A stretch of DNA of 64,000 bases from Nitrospirota bacterium (GTDB lineage Bacteria; Nitrospirota; Thermodesulfovibrionia; UBA6902): the NCBI GenBank assembly GCA_016213945.1, contig JACQZF010000016.1:62001-126000 (forward strand), written 5' to 3'. A model generated the notes under the pieces. The model was not told the DNA's origin and made no database searches. It saw nothing but the letters and a program-made list of their open reading frames with translations. Both the position numbers and the translations under genes were made by a program. This document shows positions 42,382 through 51,669 of the stretch, piece after piece; position 1 is the first letter of the stretch, and the number at the start of each line of letters is the position of its first letter.

Positions 42382-42475
42382 AAACCACAGAGACACGGAG
42401 GCACGGAAATAAATAAGAGAGAGTCAGGAGTACTTAATTCTAAACTCTCTGTGTCTCAGTGCCTCTGTGGTTAAA
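42382..42475. repeat. AACCACAGAG-type inverted repeat (copy 6)
   Basis: AACCACAGAGACACGGAGGC and GTCTCAGTGCCTCTGTGGTT arms with a 50-nt loop, between radC and purH. Confidence 0.8.
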
Positions 42476-42505
42476 TTTTTTTTATGAATTGAGTGAGGAG
42501 GAAAA

Positions 42506-44056
42506 ATGGCGAAGGTGCAAAGGGCGTTAATAAGCGTTTCTGACAAGACCGGGATAGTTGAGTTTGCGAAAGCGCTCAGCGGTCTCAAGGTCGAGATAAT
42601 TTCCACAGGCGGTACGGCAAAGACATTAAGCGATCAAAAGCTCAAGATCGAAGAGGTTTCAAAATATACCGGGTTCCCGGAAATGCTTGGCGGAAGGCTG
42701 AAGACCCTTCATCCGAAGATCCACGGAGGATTGCTCTGGAGAAGGGACAACACCCAGGACGAGAGGGACATAAAGGCGAACCAGATAAAATCCATAGACA
42801 TGGTCGTGGTCAATCTCTATCCGTTTGAGCAGACAGTGTCCAAGCCAAATGTTGCGTTTGACGAGGCCATTGAAAATATTGACATCGGAGGCCCGACGAT
42901 GCTCAGAGCGGCGTCAAAAAATTTCAGGGACGTTGTAGTTATCGTTGATCCCGCGGATTATGATAAGGTCATCCAGGAGCTGAAGACCCACAACGGCGAG
43001 GTAAGCTACGATACGAAATTCTATCTTGCGCAAAAAGTTTTCGCGCACACTGCAAGGTACGATACCCTGATCTCCAACTATCTCAGCAGGCACGGCAAGA
43101 CAGGAGAGACCTTCCCGCAGTATTACACGCAGAGCTATCTCAAAATTAATGACCTGCGCTACGGAGAAAATCCTCATCAGAAGGCCGCGTTATACAAAGA
43201 GCCTTTATACAACGGGCTTTCCATCGTTGATGCAAAAATCCTGCAGGGCAAGGAGATGTCTTACAATAATTATCTTGATTCAGGCGCGGCGCTTGATCTT
43301 ATCAGGGAATTTAAAAAACCCGCCGCCGTCATTATCAAACACAATAACCCCTGCGGCGTTGCGACAGCGGACGCTATTGAGTCGGCATATGTTAATGCAT
43401 ATGAAATAGACCCCCTGTCTGCCTTTGGAGGAGTCATCGCATTGAACAGGGACGTAAATGTTGCAACCGCAAAAGAGATACTGAAACTGTTTGTTGAAAT
43501 AATAATTGCCCCGGGATTTGACCCTGAAGCGCTGAAGCTCCTGAGCGCAAAACCCAACATAAGGCTGCTTGCACTGGATCTATCGCAGGCGCCTTCAGGT
43601 TTTGAGATCAGAAAGCTCCAGGGCGGGCTTCTCGTCCAGGAAAGAGACACGGCAATGGTAAGTGATTTTAAATCGCTGAAGGTGGTCACAAAGAGAAAGC
43701 CTTCGGATGACGAACTAACCGCACTGGAATTTGCATGGAAGGTCTGCAAGCACATGAAGTCCAACGCGATCGTATTTACCGCAACGGACCGCGCGCTCGG
43801 CATCGGCGTTGGCCAGACAAGCAGGGTTGATTCCGCAAAACTTGCAGCCATGAAGGCGGTCCATCCTCTGAAAGGCTCCGTTGTCGGCTCGGACGCGTTT
43901 TTCCCTAACAGGGACGGCATAGACTTCCTCGCATCGGTAGGAGCGACCGCGGTAATACAGCCCGGCGGCTCCATCAAAGACAATGATGTCATTGCCGCAG
44001 CGGACGAGCACAACATTGTCATGGTGTTTACTGGAATGAGGCATTTTAAACATTAA
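42506..44056 (+). CDS. purH: Bifunctional AICAR transformylase/IMP cyclohydrolase
   Basis: A 516-residue enzyme for the last two steps of IMP synthesis. The N-terminal cyclohydrolase domain has RALISVSDKTGIVEFAK and STGGTAKTL. The transformylase domain carries LRYGENPHQKAALY, IIKHNNPCGVA and the C-terminal FPNRDGIDF...QPGGSIKD. GAGGAGG precedes the ATG. It is followed by purD and purE. Confidence 0.95.
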   Translation: MAKVQRALISVSDKTGIVEFAKALSGLKVEIISTGGTAKTLSDQKLKIEEVSKYTGFPEMLGGRLKTLHPKIHGGLLWRRDNTQDERDIKANQIKSIDMVVVNLYPFEQTVSKPNVAFDEAIENIDIGGPTMLRAASKNFRDVVVIVDPADYDKVIQELKTHNGEVSYDTKFYLAQKVFAHTARYDTLISNYLSRHGKTGETFPQYYTQSYLKINDLRYGENPHQKAALYKEPLYNGLSIVDAKILQGKEMSYNNYLDSGAALDLIREFKKPAAVIIKHNNPCGVATADAIESAYVNAYEIDPLSAFGGVIALNRDVNVATAKEILKLFVEIIIAPGFDPEALKLLSAKPNIRLLALDLSQAPSGFEIRKLQGGLLVQERDTAMVSDFKSLKVVTKRKPSDDELTALEFAWKVCKHMKSNAIVFTATDRALGIGVGQTSRVDSAKLAAMKAVHPLKGSVVGSDAFFPNRDGIDFLASVGATAVIQPGGSIKDNDVIAAADEHNIVMVFTGMRHFKH

Positions 44057-44062
44057 CAGAGA

Positions 44063-44085
44063 GCTTATAGCTGACAGCTATAAGC
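44063..44085. repeat. Short perfect inverted repeat
   Basis: GCTTATAGCTG and CAGCTATAAGC around a single A, between purH and purD. Confidence 0.6.
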
Positions 44086-44110
44086 AGACAGCTTTTAGGA
44101 GGTCTTAATT

Positions 44111-45385
44111 TTGAAAGTTCTTGTTATCGGCAGCGGGGGCAGGGAGCACGCCCTTGTGTGGAAGCTCAGCCAGAGCCCGAAGGTTGATAAAATATTTTGC
44201 GCCCCCGGCAACGCGGGCATTGCGGAGATCGCGGAATGTCTTGATATAAAGGCGGACGATATCGACGCTTTGCTGAATTTCGCCAAATATGAATGGATCG
44301 ACTTGACGGTCGTAGGCCCGGAGGTCCCGCTTTCCGCTGGGATCGTTGACGCCTTTATCAAAGAGGAGCGGAGGATCTTTGGCCCGGACAAATCCGGCGC
44401 GAGGCTCGAAGGCAGCAAGGTCTTTGCAAAGGAATTCATGCTCAAGTATGGGATTCCCACTGCTGAGCATAAAACATTTTCATCCTATCTTCATGCCGAA
44501 GAATATATAAGGTTAAAAGGCGCGCCGGTTGTAATAAAGGCGGACGGCCTTGCAGCAGGCAAAGGCGTGTTCGTATGTGAAACCGTTGAGGAGGCGACAG
44601 ACGCGCTGAGGCAGATAATGAAAGAAAAGGCCTTCGGCGACGCCGGCCATAAGGTTGTCATTGAGCAATGTTTAAGAGGCGAAGAGGCGTCGTTCATGGT
44701 CCTGACTGACGGCAATACAGTGGTCCCGCTTGCCACATCACAGGACCACAAGACCATCTTTGATGGAGACAAAGGGCCTAACACCGGGGGAATGGGGGCC
44801 TACAGCCCGGCGCCTGTGATAACAAAAAGCCTGGAGACAAAGATCATGAAGACCGTGATCGATCCTATCATGAAGGGGCTTGCAAGAGAGAGGATAAATT
44901 TCAGGGGCGTGATTTACGCCGGGCTGATGATATGTGACGGGAAGCCTTATGTGCTTGAATTCAACTGCCGCTTTGGCGACCCTGAAGCCCAGCCCATCTT
45001 AATGAGACTTGACTGCGATCTTTTTGAGATGTTAAAGGCGACCGCGGAAGGAAAATTGAAGGACGCATATATCTCCTGGAGAAACGATGCCGCTGTCTGT
45101 GTGGTCATTTCATCAAAAGGCTATCCCGGCAAATACGAGAAGGGCAAAGTGATCAAGGGGCTTGATGAGTTCAGGGATGATAAGGACACAATGATTTTTC
45201 ACGCGGGGACCAGCCTGAATGACGGGAAGTTTGTCACGTCCGGCGGAAGGGTCCTCGGTGTGACCGCGCTCGGCAAAGACATCCAGACCGCTAAAGAAAA
45301 TGCGTACAAGGCCGTTGAGAAGGTCCATTTTGACGGGATGCATTACAGGAAGGACATAGCGGACAAGGCGATCAAGAAACAGTAG
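44111..45385 (+). CDS. purD: Phosphoribosylamine-glycine ligase
   Basis: A 424-residue ATP-grasp ligase joining glycine to phosphoribosylamine. VLVIGSGGREHALVWKL, VVGPEVPLSAGIVD, VIKADGLAAGKGVFV and EFNCRFGDPEAQP are intact. The start is TTG, with AGGAGG eight bases upstream. It is full length. Confidence 0.94.
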   Translation: MKVLVIGSGGREHALVWKLSQSPKVDKIFCAPGNAGIAEIAECLDIKADDIDALLNFAKYEWIDLTVVGPEVPLSAGIVDAFIKEERRIFGPDKSGARLEGSKVFAKEFMLKYGIPTAEHKTFSSYLHAEEYIRLKGAPVVIKADGLAAGKGVFVCETVEEATDALRQIMKEKAFGDAGHKVVIEQCLRGEEASFMVLTDGNTVVPLATSQDHKTIFDGDKGPNTGGMGAYSPAPVITKSLETKIMKTVIDPIMKGLARERINFRGVIYAGLMICDGKPYVLEFNCRFGDPEAQPILMRLDCDLFEMLKATAEGKLKDAYISWRNDAAVCVVISSKGYPGKYEKGKVIKGLDEFRDDKDTMIFHAGTSLNDGKFVTSGGRVLGVTALGKDIQTAKENAYKAVEKVHFDGMHYRKDIADKAIKKQ

Positions 45386-45450
45386 TCGGTAGACAGTAGC
45401 CGGAGGCAACTACTAACTACCCTCTACTAACTACTAAAACGGGAGGAATT

Positions 45451-45945
45451 ATGAAGCCGAAAGTTTTGATAGTCATGGGCAGTGATTCCGATTTACCGGT
45501 CATGGAAGAGGCCGGGAAAATTTTAGAGGAATTTAACATACCTTATGAAATGACCGTCTCCTCTGCTCACAGAACACCGGAAAGGACAGTGAAGCTTGTA
45601 AGGGATGCGGAGAAAAACGGCGCTGAAGTTATCATTGCGGGCGCAGGCGCAGCAGCGCATCTTGCAGGAGTTATCGCCTCCCACACGGTGCTTCCGGTAA
45701 TCGGAGTTCCTATTGATTCATCACCGCTTAAAGGCGTTGACGCCCTGTATTCAACAGTCCAGATGCCTCCCGGCATCCCGGTTGCCGCAATGGCGATAGG
45801 CAAGGCTGGAGCAAAAAACGCCGGCATATTTGCAGCGCAGATTCTGAGTATAAAAGATCCGATTATTGCGAGCATCCTCAAAGACCACAGGAAGAAAATG
45901 GCTTCAGATGTGCTGAAGAAAGCGAAGAAGGTAGAGAGAGCTTAA
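45451..45945 (+). CDS. purE: N5-carboxyaminoimidazole ribonucleotide mutase
   Basis: A 164-residue class I PurE with GSDSDLPVM, SSAHRTPERT and the GAGAAAHLAGV loop. Class I enzymes rearrange N5-CAIR to CAIR and normally work with PurK, which is not in the window. GGGAGGA precedes the ATG, and hisI follows 9 bp later. Confidence 0.92.
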   Translation: MKPKVLIVMGSDSDLPVMEEAGKILEEFNIPYEMTVSSAHRTPERTVKLVRDAEKNGAEVIIAGAGAAAHLAGVIASHTVLPVIGVPIDSSPLKGVDALYSTVQMPPGIPVAAMAIGKAGAKNAGIFAAQILSIKDPIIASILKDHRKKMASDVLKKAKKVERA

Positions 45946-45954
45946 GGAGGAGTG

Positions 45955-46275
45955 ATGGTCCCGGAGCTGAAATATGACGACAAAGGGTTGATTCCCGCAA
46001 TCATACAGGATGTGAAAACCAGTGAAGTTTTGATGATGGCGTACATGAACAGAACTTCTCTGGAAAAAACGATAGAAACAGGCAGGACCCATTTCTGGAG
46101 CAGGTCGAGACAGAAATACTGGATGAAGGGAGAGACGTCCGGCAATGTCCAGATCGTGAAGGAGATATTATACGATTGTGATGCGGACACACTTTTGATA
46201 AAAGTTGAACAGGTTGGCCCAGGCGCCTGCCACACTGGAAACAGGACCTGCTTCTTCAGAAAGATCGACATTTAA
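45955..46275 (+). CDS. hisI: Phosphoribosyl-AMP cyclohydrolase
   Basis: A 106-residue metal-dependent hydrolase of histidine synthesis. Conserved [31 protein letters not shown] and [12 protein letters not shown] contain the zinc and magnesium ligands. GGAGG lies 4 bases before ATG 45955 and only 1 before a GTG at 45952. It stands alone from other his genes, next to purE. Confidence 0.93.
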   Translation: MVPELKYDDKGLIPAIIQDVKTSEVLMMAYMNRTSLEKTIETGRTHFWSRSRQKYWMKGETSGNVQIVKEILYDCDADTLLIKVEQVGPGACHTGNRTCFFRKIDI

Positions 46276-46277
46276 AA

Positions 46278-46425
46278 TACCACATAGACACAGAGGCACG
46301 GAGTAAGATAAACACAGAGTTAATAGTCTTGAGTTAAGTTATTAGAGACTATTTAAATTCAACGTCCTTGACTCGTAACTCCTTACTCTTAACTTAATCT
46401 CAGTGCCTCTGTGTCTCCGTGGTTA
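46278..46425. repeat. AACCACAGAG-type inverted repeat (copy 7), extended
   Basis: Outer arms TACCACATAGACACAGAGGC and GCCTCTGTGTCTCCGTGGTT hold an additional inner repeat built from GAGTTAAG/CTTAACTC-type arms. At about 148 bp it is the longest copy. Confidence 0.75.
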
Positions 46426-46448
46426 ATTTTCTTAAAAGGGGGGACATT

Positions 46449-46796
46449 ATGAAGACTTTGGGTGAAAAAGGCGAGGGGCTCGCCGCAGCATTCCTGAAGA
46501 AAAAGGGCTACAGCATCATCGAGCAGAATTACAAAAACAGCATCGGCGAGATTGACATAATTGCGAAGGACGATGACACTCTTGTTTTCATCGAGGTAAA
46601 GACAAGGGAGAGCATTGAATTCGGCCTTCCGTTTGAGGCAGTTAACAATAGAAAGAGGCGCAAGATAGCCAATGTCGCGCTGTTATACCTTAAAAGATTT
46701 GACGACCTTCCCCAATGCAGATTCGATGTCCTGAGTATCTGTTACAAAAACGGCAAACCGGAGTTTGAGCTGATCAGGGATGCGTTTGAGGTCTGA
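46449..46796 (+). CDS. YraN/UPF0102 family nuclease-like protein
   Basis: A 115-residue protein of the UPF0102 (YraN) family: EKGEGLAAAFLKKKGY, NYKNSIGEIDIIAKD and VFIEVKTRES carry the E...D...ExK pattern of the PD-(D/E)XK fold. The role in vivo is uncertain. ATG 46449 has GGGGGG upstream; an earlier start is less likely. It converges on rpoD. Confidence 0.85.
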   Translation: MKTLGEKGEGLAAAFLKKKGYSIIEQNYKNSIGEIDIIAKDDDTLVFIEVKTRESIEFGLPFEAVNNRKRRKIANVALLYLKRFDDLPQCRFDVLSICYKNGKPEFELIRDAFEV

Positions 46797-46827
46797 CCCT
46801 GAACAACTCAAACTCCGGACATTAAAC

Positions 46828-48408
46828 CTACGCCCTCTCTAAAAAGAGCTTGAGGTTCTGACTCCTTGAGGGATGTCTCAGTTTTCTCAAGGCCTTTCCT
46901 TCAAGCTGCCTTATGCGCTCTCTTGTGACCCTGAATTGTTTCCCTACCTCTTCAAGGGTTTGAGAGACGCCGTCTCCGATGCCGAAACGTCTTTCAATTA
47001 TCTCGGCCTCTTTCTTAGTAAGAGAGGTCAAGGCCTTTCTGACCTGCTCCTTTAATTCATGCTGTATGACAGAGTCCAGCGGAATGAGCGAGGCCTTGTC
47101 TTCGATAAAGTCTTCAAGATGGCTGTCCTCATCGTTTCCTATAGGCGCTTCCAGCGATACGGGTTCTTTGCATACCTTGAGAATTTCACGCACCTTATCA
47201 AGGGAGAGATTCATTCTCTTTGCAATTTCCTCCGCCCTCGGCTCCCTCCCTAACTCCTGAACAAGACCTTTTGCCACCTGGGTCAGTTTGTTAATGGTCT
47301 CAATCATATGCACCGGGAGCCTTATGGTCCTTGCCTGGTCCGCAAGAGCGCGGGTTATTGCCTGCCGTATCCACCATGTTGCGTATGTGCTGAATTTGTA
47401 TCCTCTTTTATAATCGAATTTGTCGACAGCGCGCATCAACCCGATGTTGCCTTCCTGTATCAGGTCTAGCAGGGTGAGCCCCTTGCCGAGGTATCTTCTT
47501 GCTATGCTGATTACCAGTCTCAGATTGGCTTCGGTCAGGGTTTTCTTTGCTGCGGCAATTTCTTTTTCGCTCTCCTGGATAAGCGTTAATGCGCGCTCCA
47601 CATCTTGACCTTTAATTCCAAGCTCCTGCTCTACAAGTGTTAATTCAGTTTTAAGTCTCTTGAAATTGTCATACAGCATTTTAACTTCACTGGAATTTTT
47701 GCCTGATTCTGCTGCTGCTTTCATCAATGTGTTTTTGTTTTTCAACTTTTCAACTGGAATATTTACTGCCTCCCGGATATCTTCAATCTCCCTGCAAATA
47801 TTGACATGCAGTGACGCGAGTTTCTTGAACTGGGTGCAGAACCCCTCAATTATTTCCTCACGGAAATGAAGATCGGAGATAGTACTTACTATCTTTGAGG
47901 AATTTTCTGATAACTGAAATTTTGCCTTTTCGATTTCCTGGGCGTTTTTTAGTTCAGAAAGTCTTTTTAAATAAAAATCTCTTCTCTGGAAAAGGGATTT
48001 TAATGATTTTATGGTGTTGAGAAGGTCATCCAGAATTTTCTTTTTCTCCGTGTCGGCCAAATCTTTTTCAACCGGACTGATGCCGTTCAGCGATACCCTC
48101 TTTTCTTTCAGAAGATATGGCAGATACAGAGTTTGTTTGACAGCAAAGGGGGCGGCAAAAATAGTCTCTAAAATCGCCTCCCTCGCGTTCTCGATCTGCT
48201 TGGCAATCTCGACCTCTCCTTCCTTGTTAAGAAGGGGAAGCGATTCCATTTCACGGAGGTACATCTTTATCGGGTCATCCGAGAAGTAGTTTGACGCCGG
48301 GTAAACGGCTTTGGCATCATGTACGGAATTGTCTATTTCCTCAATCAGCACATCGTGATCCTGATATTTTTCATCCTGAATTTCAACTTCTTCTAATGTT
48401 TCTTTCAT
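46828..48408 (-). CDS. rpoD: RNA polymerase sigma-70 factor
   Basis: A 526-residue primary-type sigma factor: region 1.2 ([16 protein letters not shown]), a long non-conserved region, region 2 ([17 protein letters not shown]...[32 protein letters not shown]), region 3, and region 4 with [18 protein letters not shown]. Region 1.1 is very short. Its gene follows a STAS gene and two Cys-rich small genes on the same strand. It may be the housekeeping factor or a second group 1/2 factor; dnaG, its common neighbour, is not here. Confidence 0.9.
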   Translation of the reverse strand: MKETLEEVEIQDEKYQDHDVLIEEIDNSVHDAKAVYPASNYFSDDPIKMYLREMESLPLLNKEGEVEIAKQIENAREAILETIFAAPFAVKQTLYLPYLLKEKRVSLNGISPVEKDLADTEKKKILDDLLNTIKSLKSLFQRRDFYLKRLSELKNAQEIEKAKFQLSENSSKIVSTISDLHFREEIIEGFCTQFKKLASLHVNICREIEDIREAVNIPVEKLKNKNTLMKAAAESGKNSSEVKMLYDNFKRLKTELTLVEQELGIKGQDVERALTLIQESEKEIAAAKKTLTEANLRLVISIARRYLGKGLTLLDLIQEGNIGLMRAVDKFDYKRGYKFSTYATWWIRQAITRALADQARTIRLPVHMIETINKLTQVAKGLVQELGREPRAEEIAKRMNLSLDKVREILKVCKEPVSLEAPIGNDEDSHLEDFIEDKASLIPLDSVIQHELKEQVRKALTSLTKKEAEIIERRFGIGDGVSQTLEEVGKQFRVTRERIRQLEGKALRKLRHPSRSQNLKLFLERA

Positions 48409-48595
48409 TTCTCCTGCCTCCTGTCAGATATAAGAGCTTAAGCTGCTTTAAGGTATTTAAGCCGGCGACTTCAGAGCTGATTCTAAAGCCGCTCTTCTGA
48501 AAAAACTTCCTGCTTTCTTCTCTGTACGCAGGGTCATAAAGGTCTTCCAGAGATTGAAGGATAATAGCCTCGGCAAGATTCTTTATCCCCTTCAT
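48383..48595 (-). CDS. Small conserved-looking protein before rpoD
   Basis: A 70-residue mostly helical protein ([21 protein letters not shown]) that overlaps the rpoD start by 26 bp. ATG 48595 is used because the region upstream belongs to the STAS gene. No RBS is visible; re-initiation after the STAS stop (19 bp upstream) is possible. The family is not recognised. Confidence 0.5.
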   Translation of the reverse strand: MKGIKNLAEAIILQSLEDLYDPAYREESRKFFQKSGFRISSEVAGLNTLKQLKLLYLTGGRRNERNIRRS

Positions 48596-48614
48596 CTTTA
48601 TGTCAGGCAATTTA

Positions 48615-48974
48615 CTAGTTGTAAACTGCTTTTTTCGCGATGTCGTCTGATGACTCATCATTAACATATTTGCAAGCAACCTTATCTTCCTTATTCTTTG
48701 CAGTACGGTTTAACAGATCTGATGAATAATCTTCAGGCACATTTGTTAAAATCAAAGGGTTCTTCAGCCTTACCGAGATGAGATAAGCCTGTCTTATCAG
48801 ATGTAAACACTTAAAATCGATCTTGCTGACTTTTTTGAAATTTAACACTGCCCGGTCACTACTGTGTATTGCCTTCATCAACACCATTTTCAGGTCGTCT
48901 TCGCATTCACTTGTGAGCTCTCCGCAGAAAGTAAATATCCCTACGCGCTGAAACTGTTCAAATTCGCAATCCAT
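48615..48974 (-). CDS. STAS-domain protein
   Basis: A 119-residue protein with a STAS (anti-sigma antagonist) fold: VGIFTFCGELTSECEDDL, AVLNFKKVSKIDFKCLHLI and a following helix. In SpoIIAA-like proteins a Ser in this region is phosphorylated; here the equivalent site reads KIDFKCL, so that residue may be altered. No anti-sigma kinase is next to it. ATG 48974 has AAAGGAAA upstream. Its position two genes before rpoD suggests a link to sigma control. Confidence 0.72.
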   Translation of the reverse strand: MDCEFEQFQRVGIFTFCGELTSECEDDLKMVLMKAIHSSDRAVLNFKKVSKIDFKCLHLIRQAYLISVRLKNPLILTNVPEDYSSDLLNRTAKNKEDKVACKYVNDESSDDIAKKAVYN

Positions 48975-49001
48975 CGTTTCCTTTCCTGTTCCCTTCATAG
49001 G

Positions 49002-49241
49002 TTAAACCCTGTAATTGTTGTAAATTTCCTTTCTCACGGGACAATTGCAGATATATGAGTATCCGAATGTTATTTTGTAATGGCATAATCCATTTTTATT
49101 TACGGGCCTTATAAAATGAATTTTTTCATCAGCGCAGTCTTCTACTTCACAAAGGCATTCCCGACTGCCACCCAGGCAGGAAAAATTGCTCCTGCATTTC
49201 GTTGCATTCCTTAAAATTATGTCGCTTACTTCCAGCTTCAA
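49002..49241 (-). CDS. 79-residue eight-cysteine protein
   Basis: A small protein with Cys16, 22, 29, 31, 36, 53, 65 and 67, with NATKCRSNFSC and YICNCPVRKEIY. The spacing suggests one or two metal or iron-sulfur sites. The TTG start lies 1 bp after the stop of the upstream gene and has AGGTGA upstream, implying coupling. The family is not recognised with certainty. Confidence 0.55.
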   Translation of the reverse strand: MKLEVSDIILRNATKCRSNFSCLGGSRECLCEVEDCADEKIHFIRPVNKNGLCHYKITFGYSYICNCPVRKEIYNNYRV

Positions 49242-49242
49242 T

Positions 49243-49446
49243 TTAATTCACCTGTATAAAGGTTTTTTTTTCATGAGGCATAAGGTCCTTGATCTTTGCA
49301 GAGTATGGACATTTATCATATTTTTTTGTCTTACAGTATGAATGGATTTCCGACAGATTCGGCACATAAGGTTTGTCTGCTTTTTTACAAAGCAGTATGA
49401 TGCCATCTACCCATTCCACCAATTCAGGACATTTAACACTGTTCAT
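49243..49446 (-). CDS. 67-residue four-cysteine protein
   Basis: A small soluble protein with Cys6, 20, 38 and 46 (LLCKKADKPY and YCKTKKYDKCPYS). GGGGGGC precedes the ATG. It is the first gene of a run leading through the eight-Cys and STAS genes to rpoD. A redox or metal-sensing role is inferred from the cysteines only. Confidence 0.55.
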   Translation of the reverse strand: MNSVKCPELVEWVDGIILLCKKADKPYVPNLSEIHSYCKTKKYDKCPYSAKIKDLMPHEKKTFIQVN

Positions 49447-49893
49447 AAGCCCCCCTCTTTCTTATATTTATTTGATTTGATTTCTATTGCGAGATCGAAC
49501 AGAGCCATTTAATAAATTAGCCTTTAAGTTATCGGCTCCCTAATTACTCAATAACTAATTATAGTTCGACTCTTATCAACCTCGCCAAGTGGAGCGTTTT
49601 TAGGAGAAAAACTCTGCCCCCTTCTTAATTACGTGCCCCACATTGAGTTACAAGATAAACCAAAGATGCGATAGGAATATAACAACTATCATGCCAGGAA
49701 GGGATATGATTGTGATATGGTTGTCAGCATCAAGAATCTTTGGATGCAACTATTTGTTTTTTAAGAATTTAATTTGGATCGAATAATGCTTGAGACATTT
49801 AATGCAGTGACCGGAACCGATGACGAATAAGAACATAAAACCGTGACATGTCATGAAGTTGTGCATGTCATGAAACCATGACATGTCATGGTA
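49447..49893. other. 447-bp intergenic region
   Basis: No gene is supported. It should hold the promoter of the small Cys-protein/STAS/rpoD operon, but I see no clear -35/-10 or -24/-12 pair. The left half is AT-rich; the right end has the ACATGTCATG repeats described separately. Confidence 0.6.
49844..49892. promoter_or_regulatory. Three CATGTCATG repeats, two within palindromes
   Basis: CATGTCATG occurs at 49847, 49864 and 49882, about 17-18 bp apart. The first lies in the palindrome TGACATGTCA and the last in ACCATGACATGTCATGGT, a perfect 18-bp palindrome. They sit just past the stop of the NtrC-type gene. A regulator-binding array or an unusual 3' structure are both possible. Confidence 0.45.
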
Positions 49894-51585
49894 TTAGTGG
49901 ATATTTTCAGATGTTATGTTGAATTTTTCGATCTTGCGGTAAATCGTCCTGACGTTTACTCCAAGAAGGCGGGCTGCCTTGGATTTGTTCCATCCCGACT
50001 TCTCCAGCGCATCGATTATCACTTGCGGTTCCAGTGTAGTGTCGTCTGTGAGTAAGGTATCACGGATCTTGAAGTTTTGCGGCAGGCAGTCGACAACAAT
50101 GGTATTTTGGTGGCATACAATAAAGGCGTGTTCAAGTGTGTTTTCCAGTTCCCTGATATTACCGGGCCAGTAATAATCCATAAAGATTTTCTGCACATCT
50201 TCCGATACGGCATCTATATTCTTATTCAGTTTATTGTTTAACTTTTGTAAAAAATGGGTTACGAGAAGCGGGATGTCGTCCTTCCGTTCCCTGAGTGGGG
50301 GCAATTGCAACTCCATAACTTTCAGTCGGTAATAAAGGTCCTCCCTGAATTTACCGAGCCTAACTTTTTTCTGGAGGTCCTGATTAGTGGCTGCAATAAT
50401 CCGGACATCAACTTTTACCGGGGTTGAATCACCCACGCGGTCAATTATTTTCTCCTGGATAACTCTCAAAAGGCGCAACTGCATATTCATTGAAATGTCA
50501 CCTATTTCATCGAGGAAAATGGTGCCTCCTTCCGCGCTTTGAAAACGTCCTGTCCTGTCCTTGTCGGCGCCGGTAAAGGCGCCCTTAACATGGCCAAAAA
50601 GCTCGCTTTCAAGCAGGTTCTCTGACAATGCCGAACAGTTTACTTTTACGAAGGGTTTGTTGCTTCGCGTCCCGGTATAATGGATGGCGTCGGCAACAAG
50701 TTCTTTCCCGCTTCCGCTTTCTCCGGTAATTAAAACTGTTGTCTGGACATCAGCCAGATCTTCTACGAGCGCATAAATCTTCTGGATCTTTTCATTCTGT
50801 CCGATTATGTTGTGAAATTGCCTGCGCTCTTTCAGGTTTCTCTCAAGGAAGCTCAGAAGGGTTTCGTCCTTTACAACCATAACGGCCCCGTAAAAAGCCC
50901 CTGAAGTGTTTAGAAGCGGTGAAGCGCTTATTGTCACAACTTTTCTGCCGTTGTTATGCGGGCATTCCGAGCGGTACAACTCTGCCGGTTTTTTTGCTTC
51001 AATGGTCCTTTTAAGGACGTCAAAACATTTGCCTTTGCAGTTAGCTGAAAAATTTGAAAAAGCCTTTCCTATCCAGCCGCGGTCAATGCCGCACATATTT
51101 TTGGCTGCTTCATTTACCTCAAGCACCGTCATATCTTTGTCCACCGTAATAATAGCGTCCTTTACACTCCTGAATATTGCCTCAAGATTGGAGCGGTACT
51201 GTTCGGTTTTTTTCTGCAGGGTGTTATGCTGCAAGGCCATTGCGGCAGTGCGAAGGAGGGTCGCCTGCCTGACGGGTTTGGATATATAATCAAAAGCGCC
51301 CATACGCACCGCTGCAGACGCTGTTTCAACATTGGGGTATCCGGTAATCATAATTACGGGACCGTTGATCTTTTTCATTCTTATTTCTTTCAGGATATCA
51401 AGCCCTGATTTGTCACCGAGAATAATGTCTGTGAATATAACGTCGAAACCTTCCTCGGTTATCCTGGAGATGGCCTCATCATAGTCTTTTGCAGTAGTTA
51501 CGGAATACCCTTCATCCGAGAGAAAACTTTCAAATGTAAACCGGATGCTTTCTTCATCATCAATTACGAGTATTTTTTCGTTCAT
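49894..51585 (-). CDS. NtrC-family sigma-54 activator with PAS domain
   Basis: A 563-residue regulator: receiver domain (Asp in VIFTDIILGDKSG, Lys in YISKPV), a PAS domain with a Cys cluster (NCKGKCFDV, ECPHNNGRK), AAA+ domain with GESGSGKE, the sigma-54 contact loop GAFTGA, GTIFLDEIGD, and a Fis-type HTH (SKAARLLGVNVRTIYRKI). ATG 51585 follows AAGGGG. It is likely the output of one of the two kinases directly upstream. Its targets should have -24/-12 promoters. Confidence 0.9.
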   Translation of the reverse strand: MNEKILVIDDEESIRFTFESFLSDEGYSVTTAKDYDEAISRITEEGFDVIFTDIILGDKSGLDILKEIRMKKINGPVIMITGYPNVETASAAVRMGAFDYISKPVRQATLLRTAAMALQHNTLQKKTEQYRSNLEAIFRSVKDAIITVDKDMTVLEVNEAAKNMCGIDRGWIGKAFSNFSANCKGKCFDVLKRTIEAKKPAELYRSECPHNNGRKVVTISASPLLNTSGAFYGAVMVVKDETLLSFLERNLKERRQFHNIIGQNEKIQKIYALVEDLADVQTTVLITGESGSGKELVADAIHYTGTRSNKPFVKVNCSALSENLLESELFGHVKGAFTGADKDRTGRFQSAEGGTIFLDEIGDISMNMQLRLLRVIQEKIIDRVGDSTPVKVDVRIIAATNQDLQKKVRLGKFREDLYYRLKVMELQLPPLRERKDDIPLLVTHFLQKLNNKLNKNIDAVSEDVQKIFMDYYWPGNIRELENTLEHAFIVCHQNTIVVDCLPQNFKIRDTLLTDDTTLEPQVIIDALEKSGWNKSKAARLLGVNVRTIYRKIEKFNITSENIH

Positions 51586-51669
51586 GATTTTCCCCTTCAC
51601 CCAGAACTACAATTAATCACAGAGAACATAGAGCTATATTTTGATTGTCAGGAAACTGTGATCCTTGTT

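Noticed and set aside
43270-44022. 250-codon minus-strand open frame opposite purH
   Set aside because: purH is full length with all motifs; the reverse frame has no recognisable domain.
7005-46425. Spaced repeats considered as a CRISPR array
   Set aside because: Copies are many kilobases apart, palindromic and of unequal length, with no regular spacers and no cas genes.
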